A stretch of DNA of 64,000 nt from Phenylobacterium sp. (lineage in GTDB: Bacteria; Pseudomonadota; Alphaproteobacteria; Caulobacterales; Caulobacteraceae): positions 113,270-177,269 of the forward strand of contig NZ_JAKRSA010000015.1 of assembly GCF_022402485.1 (NCBI RefSeq), written 5' to 3'. A model generated the notes under the pieces. It was not told the DNA's origin and ran no database searches. It saw nothing but the letters and a program-made list of their open reading frames with translations. Shown one piece after another: positions 51,810-62,427 of this stretch (its first letter is position 1; the number at the start of each line of letters is the position of its first letter). Position numbers and translations under genes: made by a program.

Positions 51810-52451
51810 ATGACCGCTGTGCGCAAACGCACCCGGCTGACGCCCCAGGCCCGCCGGGACCAGATTCTCGACCGTGCTGCCGACCTCGTTCTGGCCGACG
51901 GCCTCGCCTCCGTCAGCATGGAGGGCGTGGCCAGGGCCACAGGGGTCAGCAAGGGGCTCGTCTACAACTACTTTCCCGATCGTCTGGCCCTGTTTGCTGC
52001 CTTGTTACAGCGCGAGCAGCGTGACCTGAACGATCGCGGCATGCGCAACGCCCTTGAGGCGGAGGATTTTGCCGATCTGATCCGCAGAACCACGGGCCTT
52101 TACCTGCGCCAGACCGAGGCCCGGGGAGCCCTGATCGCCGCCTTGCTGTCCGATCCGGGGCTGACCCGGATGGTGGAGGAGGAGAGCCGGGTGGACCGCG
52201 AACAGACCTTCCGGTTCTTCGTGCGCGCAACCCGCCGGGCCTATGGCCTGCCCCTGCCCACGGCGATCGCAGCGGTCGACCTCCTGTGGGCGGTGACCAA
52301 TCAGGCGGGACGGCTGGTGGGCCAAGGCTTGATGGGCGCCGAGGAGGCTACTGAGATGTGCGTCAGGCTGTTTGTCGGCGGACTGGCTGAACTCGCCCGA
52401 GGTGCTGCCGAAGACGCCGCCGCCGCGGCCCCCGGTCTGAACCGCCCTTAA
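51810..52451 (+). CDS. TetR-family transcriptional regulator
   Basis: [52 protein letters not shown]. Confidence 0.93.
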   Translation: MTAVRKRTRLTPQARRDQILDRAADLVLADGLASVSMEGVARATGVSKGLVYNYFPDRLALFAALLQREQRDLNDRGMRNALEAEDFADLIRRTTGLYLRQTEARGALIAALLSDPGLTRMVEEESRVDREQTFRFFVRATRRAYGLPLPTAIAAVDLLWAVTNQAGRLVGQGLMGAEEATEMCVRLFVGGLAELARGAAEDAAAAAPGLNRP

Positions 52452-53326
52452 ACGGCGATGGGGGCGGCGATCTTCTCGTGGGCTTTGTAGCCGCTGACCT
52501 TGAAGTCCTCATAGTCAAAGGAAAACAGGTCGCGCTTGTCGGCGAGCGTCAGGGTCGGGAAGGGGTAGGGCTCCCGGGTCAGTTGCTCCCGGGCCTGGTC
52601 GATGTGGTTCAGATAGAGGTGTGCGTCCCCTAAGGTGTGGACGAACTCGCCGGGCTCCAGACCCGTCACCTTGGCCACCATGTGGGTCAGCAGCGCGTAG
52701 CTGGCGATGTTGAACGGTACCCCAAGGAACACATCGGCCGAGCGCTGATAGAGCTGGCAGGACAGCTTGCCCTCGGCCACGAAGAACTGAAACAGGCAGT
52801 GGCAGGGGGGCAGGGCCATATCGTCCACATCGGCCGGGTTCCAGGCACTGACGATGTGGCGGCGGGAGTGCGGCGTGGTTTTCAGGCTCTCGACCACATG
52901 GGCCATCTGGTCGATCACGCGACCGTCCGGGGCCGCCCAGGAGCGCCACTGCTTGCCATAGACGGGGCCGAGCTCGCCCTCGGCATCAGCCCATTCGTCC
53001 CAGATGCTGACGCCCCGCTCCTGCAGCCAGGCCACATTGGTGTCGCCGCGCAGGAACCACAGCAGTTCCAGGATGATCGACTTGCGGTGCAGCTTCTTGG
53101 TGGTCAGGAGCGGAAACCCCTGGGCCAGGTCAAACCGCATCTGGCGACCAAAAACCCCGAGCGTCCCCGTGCCCGTACGATCCCCCCGCTGGACGCCGGT
53201 CTCCAGGATATCGGCCAGCAGGTCGAGATACTGACGCTCAGGATGCTCAGGGCGCCGGAGGGCGGACGGGGCGTGGGCGTTCACGGACAGGGCTTTCGCA
53301 GGGATTTCGGAGATCGAGCTTTCCAT
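52448..53326 (-). CDS. thyA: Thymidylate synthase
   Basis: [47 protein letters not shown]. Confidence 0.97.
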   Translation of the reverse strand: MESSISEIPAKALSVNAHAPSALRRPEHPERQYLDLLADILETGVQRGDRTGTGTLGVFGRQMRFDLAQGFPLLTTKKLHRKSIILELLWFLRGDTNVAWLQERGVSIWDEWADAEGELGPVYGKQWRSWAAPDGRVIDQMAHVVESLKTTPHSRRHIVSAWNPADVDDMALPPCHCLFQFFVAEGKLSCQLYQRSADVFLGVPFNIASYALLTHMVAKVTGLEPGEFVHTLGDAHLYLNHIDQAREQLTREPYPFPTLTLADKRDLFSFDYEDFKVSGYKAHEKIAAPIAV

Positions 53327-53395
53327 GATTCGCGCAGGCTAGGCGCACGGGCGCAAGCGCCCCGTATCGCACTGTCCACAGGGCCGGCCCGTCCA

Positions 53396-53950
53396 TCAAC
53401 CGGCGAAGCCGCCGTCATCGAGGAAGGCCTGCTCACTGGGGGTGGTGCGACGGCCCAGGGCGGCGTTGCGATGGGGAAAGCGGCCAAAGCGGACAATGAT
53501 GTCCCGGTGGATTTCGGCCCACTTCAGGGTGTCGGCGTCGCCATCGGTTTCTTTCAGGGCTGCGCACAGCCGCACGGCCTCGTCCTGGTCGCCCATGTCC
53601 TCGGAGTGCTCAAAGGGGAGATAGAAGAACGGGCGCAGGATCGCCTCGGTGGCCAGGTCGTGGCCTGCGGCGATCGCCGCCCTGGCGATGGCGCGGGCCT
53701 TGCCGTCGGTGGCGAAGGCGTGGCCGGACTGGCGGTAGATGTTGCGGGGAATCTGATCGAGCAGGATCAGCAGGGCCAGGGCCCCCTCGGCGTCCGCGGC
53801 CCAGTGGTCCAGCTCACCACGGCTGGCGGCGTGGTGGGCGGCTTCGAAGTCCAGGGCCAGGCGCCGATCAAAGGCTTCAGTCTTGCTGAACCAGTGGGTG
53901 GGTCCGGCCTCCCGCCAGGCCTGAACCACCTGCTTTGCGGTCACGTCCAT
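53396..53950 (-). CDS. DUF924 family protein
   Basis: WFSKTEAFDRRLALDFE, LALLILLDQIPRNIYRQSGHAFATDGKAR, PFFYLPFEHSED. Confidence 0.92.
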   Translation of the reverse strand: MDVTAKQVVQAWREAGPTHWFSKTEAFDRRLALDFEAAHHAASRGELDHWAADAEGALALLILLDQIPRNIYRQSGHAFATDGKARAIARAAIAAGHDLATEAILRPFFYLPFEHSEDMGDQDEAVRLCAALKETDGDADTLKWAEIHRDIIVRFGRFPHRNAALGRRTTPSEQAFLDDGGFAG

Positions 53951-54031
53951 TTGGCTTCTCCCTGGGCTATTGGCGTTGTGGGCGCGCCGTCATCGGCCGG
54001 CAAGAGCTGGACGTGACGTTGCGCCCCTTGA

Positions 54032-55141
<1,110 letters not shown>

Positions 55142-55171
55142 GGGCTCTGATCGATTGTTGCGCCACTGATG

Positions 55172-55199
55172 GAAGGCCCTCCGGTTCCGGGGGGCCTTC
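55172..55199 (+). terminator. Terminator after ilvC
   Basis: gaaggccctccgg / ccggggggccttc hairpin followed by ttcgttt. Confidence 0.75.
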
Positions 55200-55255
55200 T
55201 TCGTTTGGGCGCGGCGGCGCATGCTGAGGCCGAGGCACCATCTGGGGAGTACGGC

Positions 55256-55867
55256 ATGACGGCTCGAACCTACGGACGCCAGTCGCAGGAACAGATCCTG
55301 GCGGCGGCCCAGGTGCTGTTTGCTGAGCGGGGCCTGCATGAGACGTCGATGAGCGACATTGCCCGGGCCGCGGGTCTGTCACGGGCAACTGTCTTCAACC
55401 AGTTCGGGTCCAAGGCATTGATCCTCGATGCCCTCACCGCCCGTTCGCTACGGGCCTATGGCGACCTCCTGGACAGGGCCCTGGCCGCGCCGTCGGCCAC
55501 CACGCCAGACCTGTTGCGCGACCTCTTCCAGCAGATGGCCCGGGGTCTGGAGGCCAATCGCGCAGTGCACCGGGCCGTGTTTGGCGAGATCCGGAAAGTG
55601 TCCATGGGCCTGGAGGCTGAGGGGGAATCGCCGGCCCTGCGTCGCCTCGCCTTTGATCGCCTTGTGGAGCTCATGCGGCGGGGGCAGGGGCGGGGCGAGC
55701 TTGACCCGAGGCGAGCGGCCGAAACCCTGGCGACGGCCTTTGACAGTCTTTTGGCGGGCGCCGTGACCCAGTGGCTGCATGGGCCTACCGATGCGCCGCT
55801 GGAGCCGATGTTGTCGGACCTGGCCGGCGTCCTCCTCGACGGAATCGCGGCGGCGAAAATAGATTGA
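55256..55867 (+). CDS. TetR-family transcriptional regulator
   Basis: SQEQILAAAQVLFAERGLHETSMSDIARAAGLSRATVFNQFGSKALIL. Confidence 0.93.
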   Translation: MTARTYGRQSQEQILAAAQVLFAERGLHETSMSDIARAAGLSRATVFNQFGSKALILDALTARSLRAYGDLLDRALAAPSATTPDLLRDLFQQMARGLEANRAVHRAVFGEIRKVSMGLEAEGESPALRRLAFDRLVELMRRGQGRGELDPRRAAETLATAFDSLLAGAVTQWLHGPTDAPLEPMLSDLAGVLLDGIAAAKID

Positions 55868-55884
55868 CCCGGCTCCGGCTGAAT

Positions 55885-55900
55885 TTAGACTTTAGTCTAA
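55885..55900. promoter_or_regulatory. 16-bp palindrome TTAGACT-TT-AGTCTAA, candidate TetR operator
   Basis: Perfect 7-bp arms, 2-nt spacer, between the tetR stop and the TonB receptor start. Confidence 0.75.
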
Positions 55901-55919
55901 TTTTGTGGGGTTTGGTCTC

Positions 55920-58004
55920 ATGGTCGTCCTCAGGTCGATTGTCGTCTGGCTGCTTGCGGCCTGTGTCGTCTCGGGGGTGCCCAGCCTGGCGCACGGACAG
56001 ACCGCGCCAGTCCCGGACGCGGGCGCTCAAGGCTATCCCGCCAGCTACTTTGCCCCATTCAATCCCGTCACCGCGGAGGACATGGTCAGGCGGACGCCGG
56101 GTTTCACCCTGAGCGACGGACAGGATCGCCGCGGCTTCGCCGCTTCGGCCGGGAACGTGCTGATCAATGGGGAGCGTCCCAGTTCAAAAGTGCTCATCTC
56201 TGAACAGCTTTCCAGAATCTCAGCGCGGGATGTGGAGCGGATCGATGTGATCGCCGGCGGCGGCGCGGCCGATGCGGGCGGTCATGCCCTGATTGTCGAT
56301 GTGCGGCTTCGGCCCCGCCAGAAAGGCGCCACTAACACCTTCGTCCTGCAAGCGGGCCTGCTGGAACCTGGCTGGACGGTCAATCCGATTGCGATTGCCA
56401 GCAGCGCCTTTCGCATCGGCCAGGCCGATATCAGCCTCTCTTTGCAGGCTCAGCCCGCGCGACGGGGTCGGATCGAGTACGAGAAGGTCACCACTGATCC
56501 CAGCGGCGTGCCCCGTGAATTTGGCCCCGAATATCTCCAGGGCACCTATTACGAGTACAAGCTGAACGGCCGGGCCACCTGGCGTCCCACGCCCCGCGAT
56601 ACGCTGAATGCGAGCCTGCAGGTGACGCCGACCCGCGAGGGCCGTCATACCTATTCCGAGGTGTTTGCCCCTGGGGGCGCACGGATCAGGATCGAAGACA
56701 GCCTTGTGCGCGGCGACCCCGCCCTGGCGCTTGAGATGGGGGGCGATTGGGAACGCCAGCTGTCGTCCAGAACCTCCGTCAAGCTGCTGGCCCTGGCCAC
56801 CCAGCGCGATAAGGGCTCGGATGAGCGCTACACGACCCTCCCCACCACGGGCCTTGGCCGCAGCACCTTCATCCGCCGCGAGAGCGAAAGCGGCGAATAC
56901 ATCGGCCGAGCCATCTGGTCGTTCAGTCCCAAATCGGGGCGCAACCTCGAGGCCGGTGCCGAGGTGGCGTTCAATTTCCTGGAGAGCGGGCTCGATATCG
57001 ACGTCGATGTGGGCCGCGGGCGTCAACCCACCGTGCTCCCGGTCGCCAACACCAAAGTGGAAGAGGTGCGCGGCGAAGTCTTTCTGACCCAAACCTCGAA
57101 CCCCACCGCGCAGCTTCGGATCGAGAAGGGCGTCGTCGTGGAAACCTCGCGTATCACCCAGTCCGGGGATGCAAACCAGGAACGCAGCTTCACCTTTGTG
57201 AAGCCGCGCCTTGTGGCCACCTGGACGCCAAGTCCCCGCGAGCAGGTCAGGCTGCGCCTTGAGCGAGACGTCGCTCAGCTGGACTTCAACGAGTTTGCCA
57301 GTGCGGTTTCCCTGTTCGACGGCACGGTGGACCTGGGCAACCCCAATCTGGAGCCCGAACGAACCTGGCGCGCCCAACTGGACTGGGAGCGCCGGTTTGG
57401 CGCCAAGGCCGTCCTGACGCTCTCAGCCTTCTATGAGCGTGTGGAGGCCGTCCAGGATCAGATTCCGGTGAGGTCGCAGTTTGATGCCCCGGGCAATCTG
57501 GGTGACGGCTGGCGCGCGGGCGGGCGGATCGATGCCCTGCTGCCCCTCGATTCCTTTGGGTTGCCACGCGGGGAGCTGAGACTGCGCGGACTGGCCCAGG
57601 ACACCCGGGTCGATGATCCCCTGACCGGCCAGCCCCGGCGGTTCGCCGGCGAGACCCACTGGAGCTACTCGATCGATCTCCGTCAGCCGCTCCCGAACCA
57701 GAACCTGGCCTGGGGTGCCCTGTGGGAACGGGCCGATGTGGTTGAGGTGTTTCGAGTCCGGGAGCAGCGTTCGACGGAATGGGATCGGGGGAACCTCGAC
57801 CTCTATGTGGAGACCACGGCCATTCGCGGCCTCGTGATCCGCCTGACCGCGGCCGACATCCTCCTGCCCGAGGAGGTGCGCGAGCGACGCTTCTTCCTCC
57901 CTGACCGATCGCAGCCCACCCATCTGTCGGGCCTAGAGACCCGCCGGGCCATTGGCGGCTTTGGGACGCGATCCTACACCCTGCGGATTTCGGGACGTTT
58001 CTGA
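55920..58004 (+). CDS. TonB-dependent receptor (plug domain; substrate unknown)
   Basis: Signal peptide; plug (TAEDMVRRTPGFTLSDGQDRRGFAASAGNVLINGERPSSKVLISEQLSRISARDVERIDVI), beta-barrel, C-terminal YTLRISGRF; GTG at 55905 also possible. Confidence 0.85.
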   Translation: MVVLRSIVVWLLAACVVSGVPSLAHGQTAPVPDAGAQGYPASYFAPFNPVTAEDMVRRTPGFTLSDGQDRRGFAASAGNVLINGERPSSKVLISEQLSRISARDVERIDVIAGGGAADAGGHALIVDVRLRPRQKGATNTFVLQAGLLEPGWTVNPIAIASSAFRIGQADISLSLQAQPARRGRIEYEKVTTDPSGVPREFGPEYLQGTYYEYKLNGRATWRPTPRDTLNASLQVTPTREGRHTYSEVFAPGGARIRIEDSLVRGDPALALEMGGDWERQLSSRTSVKLLALATQRDKGSDERYTTLPTTGLGRSTFIRRESESGEYIGRAIWSFSPKSGRNLEAGAEVAFNFLESGLDIDVDVGRGRQPTVLPVANTKVEEVRGEVFLTQTSNPTAQLRIEKGVVVETSRITQSGDANQERSFTFVKPRLVATWTPSPREQVRLRLERDVAQLDFNEFASAVSLFDGTVDLGNPNLEPERTWRAQLDWERRFGAKAVLTLSAFYERVEAVQDQIPVRSQFDAPGNLGDGWRAGGRIDALLPLDSFGLPRGELRLRGLAQDTRVDDPLTGQPRRFAGETHWSYSIDLRQPLPNQNLAWGALWERADVVEVFRVREQRSTEWDRGNLDLYVETTAIRGLVIRLTAADILLPEEVRERRFFLPDRSQPTHLSGLETRRAIGGFGTRSYTLRISGRF

Positions 58005-58030
58005 GCCAACCGGGACGTCGCTGAACGACG

Positions 58031-58059
58031 AAGGCCCTCCGTTGCCGGAGGGCCTTTTT
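58031..58059 (+). terminator. Rho-independent terminator after TonB receptor
   Basis: aaggccctccg-ttgc-cggagggcctt followed by ttt. Confidence 0.9.
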
Positions 58060-58086
58060 CTTTGTCCGCGATCGTTCAGGCTCGCC

Positions 58087-59379
58087 TTAGTGACGGGCGG
58101 GGATGATCACCGGCAGGGTCTCATAGCCGTGCACGAAGGAGGAGAAGGTGCGCTGAGGCTCGGCCAGGACCTTGATCTCGGGGAAGCGCTTGAGAATTTC
58201 CTCCCAGATGATGGTCAGCTGCATTTCAGCCACCCGGTTGCCCACACATCGGTGGATGCCGAAGCCGAAGGACAGGTGTTCCCGAGGGCGCTCACGGTCG
58301 ATGATGTAGTCGTTGGGGCGCTCGATGCGGCTCTCATCGCGGTTGCCCGAAATGTACCACATGACCACCCGGTCGCCCTCGCGGATCAGCTTGCCGCCCA
58401 CTTCGATGTCCCGGTTGGCCACCCGGGCCATATGGGCCAGCGGCGTCTGCCAGCGGATCGTCTCCGATACCATCGAGGAGATCAGCTCCGGATTGGCCCT
58501 CAGCTTGGCGTACTGGTCGGGGTTCTTGTTGAGGGCATAGACGCTGCCCGAGATGGTGTTGCGGGTGGTGTCATTGCCGCCGACGATCAGCAGGATGACA
58601 TTGCCCTGGAACTCCTCCACCGGCATGTCCCGGGTGGCGGTGTTGTTGGCCATCATGGAAATCAGGTCGATGCCGGGTTCAGCAGCGTCCACCCGCTGGT
58701 CCCAGAGCTGCTTGAACGTGCCAAAGCACGCCATCATGTCGCTGGCCTTCTGCTCCCAGCTGGTCACGGGGCCATGGCCCGGGGCGTTGGTGACCACGTC
58801 CGACCAGTAGGTCAGCTTGCGGCGGTCCTCGAAGGGGAAGTCGAAGAGGGTGGCCAGGGTCATGGCCGTCAGTTCCTTGGACACCAGATCCACCCAGTCG
58901 AACTCCTTGCCGATGGGCAGGGAGTCGAGGATCTGCCCGGCCCGCTCACGGACGATGGGGGACATCCGGGTGATGTTGCCCGGCGCCACGGTGGGGCTGA
59001 CCGCCTTGCGCTGACGGCCATGTTCGGGCTCATCCATGGTGATGAAGCCGGCCCCGTTACGGCGGGGGCGATCCTCGCCCAGGGCCTTGCGCTGTGCTTC
59101 CAGGGCTTCGAGGTTGGGCAAGGTGATGCCGTGAACCGAGGAAAACGCCTCGTGATTGGTGTCCACGGCCAGGATGTCGTCCCACTTGGTCACCGACCAG
59201 TAGCGGCCGAACTCGCTGTTTTCGGTCAGGTGGACGGGGTCCTCCCGGCGCAGGCGTTCAAACACCGGCCAGAGGGTGTCGTCCTGAAAGCGCGCCGCCC
59301 GACCTGGATTAAGCTCGGCCAGCGGGGTCGCCTGGACGGCTTCAACGGAGTCCGCCTGCGGGCTCACTCTGATGTTCAT
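58087..59379 (-). CDS. Cytochrome P450, CYP153-like
   Basis: Heme motif FGFGIHRCVGNRVAEMQ, GGNDTTRNT I-helix, ExxR (ETIRW); HGITLPNLEALE and MDEPEHGRQRKAVSPTVAP segments resemble CYP153. Confidence 0.88.
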   Translation of the reverse strand: MNIRVSPQADSVEAVQATPLAELNPGRAARFQDDTLWPVFERLRREDPVHLTENSEFGRYWSVTKWDDILAVDTNHEAFSSVHGITLPNLEALEAQRKALGEDRPRRNGAGFITMDEPEHGRQRKAVSPTVAPGNITRMSPIVRERAGQILDSLPIGKEFDWVDLVSKELTAMTLATLFDFPFEDRRKLTYWSDVVTNAPGHGPVTSWEQKASDMMACFGTFKQLWDQRVDAAEPGIDLISMMANNTATRDMPVEEFQGNVILLIVGGNDTTRNTISGSVYALNKNPDQYAKLRANPELISSMVSETIRWQTPLAHMARVANRDIEVGGKLIREGDRVVMWYISGNRDESRIERPNDYIIDRERPREHLSFGFGIHRCVGNRVAEMQLTIIWEEILKRFPEIKVLAEPQRTFSSFVHGYETLPVIIPARH

Positions 59380-59525
59380 GGTATCCTCCCTGGGCGTTGG
59401 CCGCCCGTGCCCGGCGCTTCGACCCATGAGAGTCCGCGCTTCGTCAGGAGCATTCCGACCTTCCGAACAGCATTCGGCAAGGGGAGAAAACGGTGGTCGC
59501 CAATGGGGGAGCCTGTGGGGCTGGC

Positions 59526-60293
59526 TTAAAGCCAGGGCAGTTCAGCCTCGCCCCGTAGGATCGCCTCGGCCTCTGGGGTGTGTTTCTCACCCCCGTCTCG
59601 CGGATGCAGAATCAGCGGCGGCAATAGTTGCAGGGGCGCCTTGCCGGTTTTCACGGCCCGAACCAGGACCCGCTTGGCCGGGGCATCGGCAAAGGGGTGG
59701 ATGGGGCGCACCTGAAATGCGCCGGCCTTGCCCCCTAGCCCGCTCAGGAGGTCGGCCAGCCGGTCGGCCCGGTGGATGATCGTTACCCGTCCCCCCTCCC
59801 GCACGGCCTTGAGCAGAAAGCCGGTCCAGGCGGCAAGCCCCCCCCGCGCCATCCAGGCAGCGGTCTTCTCCGGGGCCGGTGCCCGCAGGGCCTTGGGGTC
59901 GTCGAAGAAGGGGGGATTGGCCAGGGCGGTGTCAAAGGGGAGCAGGCCCAGGGCCTTGAAGCCAGCCTCCACATCGCCGGTCTGAACCTTCACCCGGTCG
60001 GCGAGGCCATTGAGCGTCAGGTTCTCTTTCGCCAGGGCCAGGGCCTCAGGATCCTGTTCGATCCCGGTAAAGATCGCGCCAGGACGGCGTGTGGCGGCAG
60101 CCAGCAGGGCCCCGCCAGCCCCGCAGCCGGCTTCGATCACCCGCTCGCCAGGACTTGCGTCGCAGGCGGCGGCCAGCAGGGCGGCGTCCAGGCCCGCCCG
60201 ATAGCCCTTGGCGGGCTGGCGCAGGATCACACGGCCCCCCAGCAGCAGGTTCTGGGTAGGCGATGCGGTCGGGGGTGCGGGTTGTGGGGACAA
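59526..60293 (-). CDS. TrmN6/YfiC-like SAM-dependent methyltransferase
   Basis: RVIEAGCGAGGALLAAATRRPGA, DTALANPPFF (NPPF/Y motif); start uncertain (TTG at 60293 proposed; ORF extends to 60443 but that would overlap the divergent gene). Confidence 0.8.
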   Translation of the reverse strand: MSPQPAPPTASPTQNLLLGGRVILRQPAKGYRAGLDAALLAAACDASPGERVIEAGCGAGGALLAAATRRPGAIFTGIEQDPEALALAKENLTLNGLADRVKVQTGDVEAGFKALGLLPFDTALANPPFFDDPKALRAPAPEKTAAWMARGGLAAWTGFLLKAVREGGRVTIIHRADRLADLLSGLGGKAGAFQVRPIHPFADAPAKRVLVRAVKTGKAPLQLLPPLILHPRDGGEKHTPEAEAILRGEAELPWL

Positions 60294-60372
60294 CAGCGGC
60301 TCCAGAAGCGCGGGCGCGCCTTGACCGCCCCCTATCGCGTGACCATTGTCCGCACGCAACGGCGGCCCCGCA

Positions 60373-61413
60373 ATGGGCCGTCCCAAGTGGAGCATATTTG
60401 TCGTGGACGCCGCCGCCGCAGACACCAGGGCCAAGCCGGTCAACCTCGATCACCTGCTCAAGCTCGCTGGCCCGGACATGGCTGGCGTCGACAGCCTGAT
60501 CCGCGACCGCATGCAGAGCCCGGTCTCTGTCATCCCGGCCCTGGCCGAGCACCTGATCGGCGGGTCGGCCAAGCGCCTGCGCCCCCTGCTCACCGTGGCT
60601 GCCGCCCGGCTGGCCGGGGCCAAGGACGACGGTTGTCGCAAGCTGGCCGCGGCGGTGGAGTTCATTCACACCGCCACCCTGCTGCATGACGATGTAGTGG
60701 ATTCCTCCGAACTGCGCCGGGGCAAGGTGGCCGCCCATCTGATCTGGGGGGCCCCGTCCAGCGTTCTGGTCGGCGACTTCCTGTTCGCCCGGGCCTTCGA
60801 GCTGATGGTCGAGACCGGCTCCATGTCGGCCCTGGAAATTCTGGCGCGCGCCAGCCGGGTGATCGCCGAGGGCGAGGTGTTGCAGCTGACCCGCGCCCAT
60901 GACCTGGATCTGGACGAGGCGGTCTATCTGCAGATCATCAAGGCCAAGACGGCCGAGCTATTTGCTGCGGCCGCTGAGGCCGGCGGTGTCTGCGCCGGCG
61001 CCACCTCAGACCAATGCCGGGGCCTGCGCCAGTATGGCCAGGACCTGGGCCTGGCCTTCCAGCTGGTCGACGATTCCCTGGACTATTCCGGGGCCAGCGA
61101 GACCCTGGGCAAGAATCCCGGCGACGACTTCCGGGAAGGCAAGGCGACCTTGCCGCTGATCCTGGCCATCATCCGGACGGGGGAGGCCGAGCGGGCCTTC
61201 TGGTTGCGGACGATTGACGCCCTGGAGCAGACCGACGCTGATTTCGAGCGGGCCCGTCAGCTGGTCCGCGAAACAGGTGCCCTCGACTCCACCCTCAAGG
61301 CCGCCGCGGGTTACGCCGCCAGCGCCAAGGCCGCCCTGGCGGTTTTCCCGACCGGGGCCTGGCGCACGGCGCTGGAAGACCTGGCCGACTTCGCCGTAGC
61401 CCGCCTGGCCTAG
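60373..61413 (+). CDS. ispB: Trans-polyprenyl diphosphate synthase (octaprenyl type)
   Basis: FIHTATLLHDDVVDSSELRRGK (first Asp-rich motif), LAFQLVDDSLDYSG (second); start could be GTG at 60403. Confidence 0.88.
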   Translation: MGRPKWSIFVVDAAAADTRAKPVNLDHLLKLAGPDMAGVDSLIRDRMQSPVSVIPALAEHLIGGSAKRLRPLLTVAAARLAGAKDDGCRKLAAAVEFIHTATLLHDDVVDSSELRRGKVAAHLIWGAPSSVLVGDFLFARAFELMVETGSMSALEILARASRVIAEGEVLQLTRAHDLDLDEAVYLQIIKAKTAELFAAAAEAGGVCAGATSDQCRGLRQYGQDLGLAFQLVDDSLDYSGASETLGKNPGDDFREGKATLPLILAIIRTGEAERAFWLRTIDALEQTDADFERARQLVRETGALDSTLKAAAGYAASAKAALAVFPTGAWRTALEDLADFAVARLA

Positions 61414-61434
61414 GGCGATCGGGGCCTGGATCGG

Positions 61435-62034
61435 CTAGTTTTCGCCGGCGACGGTGCCGGCCATGTCCAGCAGGTTCATGCGGATGCCCCCGGGCAACTC
61501 CATGTCGCCGGGGCGGAACCCTTCGGGACAGGCCCCCTGCCACACCGCCTCGATATTGACGCTCCGGGTCCCGTTCATCTGCGGAGCGGCGGCCCCCACG
61601 GTCGAGCTCTCGGCGGTGATCACGTAGCGGCTGGAGAAATCGCCGCTGGCCACGCCGGAGGTGGTGGTCTTGCCGCCAGCGCCCATGTCGCACACCGAGG
61701 AGAACTGCCAATCCCCGTCCGTGCGCCGGGTGACCAGATTTTTCTCGCAGGACTCCTGGGTCGTCGGTTGACCCCACCAGCTCAGTCGCGCCTCGAGGGC
61801 GTCATCGATGCAGATGCGGGTGACCTGGACGATCCCTTCGGTGGAGAGGCGCTGCTCCCACAGACCCGCCCGGCGGGCAGGCGCGGCCGGCGTGGCCGTC
61901 TGGCCAGGTAGGGGGGTCTCTTGGCCGGCGACCGGGGCCGGCGCTTCAGCGTCAGAACCGGCCTCATTGCGGTTGCAGCCCGCCAGGGCCAGGCACGACA
62001 GCCCAAGGGCTGCGGTCATTGAAAGCCTGCGCAT
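61435..62034 (-). CDS. DUF3617-like lipoprotein
   Basis: Lipobox LALAGC; RAGLWEQRLSTEGIVQVTRICIDDALEARLSWWG typical of DUF3617. Confidence 0.75.
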   Translation of the reverse strand: MRRLSMTAALGLSCLALAGCNRNEAGSDAEAPAPVAGQETPLPGQTATPAAPARRAGLWEQRLSTEGIVQVTRICIDDALEARLSWWGQPTTQESCEKNLVTRRTDGDWQFSSVCDMGAGGKTTTSGVASGDFSSRYVITAESSTVGAAAPQMNGTRSVNIEAVWQGACPEGFRPGDMELPGGIRMNLLDMAGTVAGEN

Positions 62035-62143
62035 CGGGACTACCGCCTCGCCTTAACGCCCTAGCCTGACGCCCTGGGCCCGGTCATCATGTCCCAGCCT
62101 TGGCCAGGATCAAAACCCCATTCTGTCCGTTGTAGAGGTCATG

Positions 62144-62416
62144 ATGAGCGAACTTCGAAACAACACCGCCGCGTCACGCTACGAGCTGGAGGAACAGGGC
62201 CAGACCTCCTGGGCCGACTACCGGCTTCAGGGCGAGCGCCTCTTCATCGATCATGTGGAAAGCCCTGCGGCCCTGCGGGGCACCGGTGCCGCCGGCCGGC
62301 TGATGGCCGCCCTGGCCCAGGATGCCAAGGACCATGGCCTGAAGATCACCCCCATCTGCAGCTATGCCGCAGCCTGGCTCAAGCGCAGCCCCGAGTACCG
62401 CGATCTGGTGGGGTGA
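62144..62416 (+). CDS. GNAT-like N-acetyltransferase (YjdJ/NATD1 type)
   Basis: DHVESPAALRGTGAAGRLMAALAQDAKDHGLKITPICSYAAAWLKRSPEYRDLV. Confidence 0.88.
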   Translation: MSELRNNTAASRYELEEQGQTSWADYRLQGERLFIDHVESPAALRGTGAAGRLMAALAQDAKDHGLKITPICSYAAAWLKRSPEYRDLVG

Positions 62417-62427
62417 GGTCTCAGCCC

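Noticed and set aside
57952-59529. 525-aa plus-strand ORF
   Set aside because: Antisense shadow of the P450 gene, begins inside the TonB receptor 3' end
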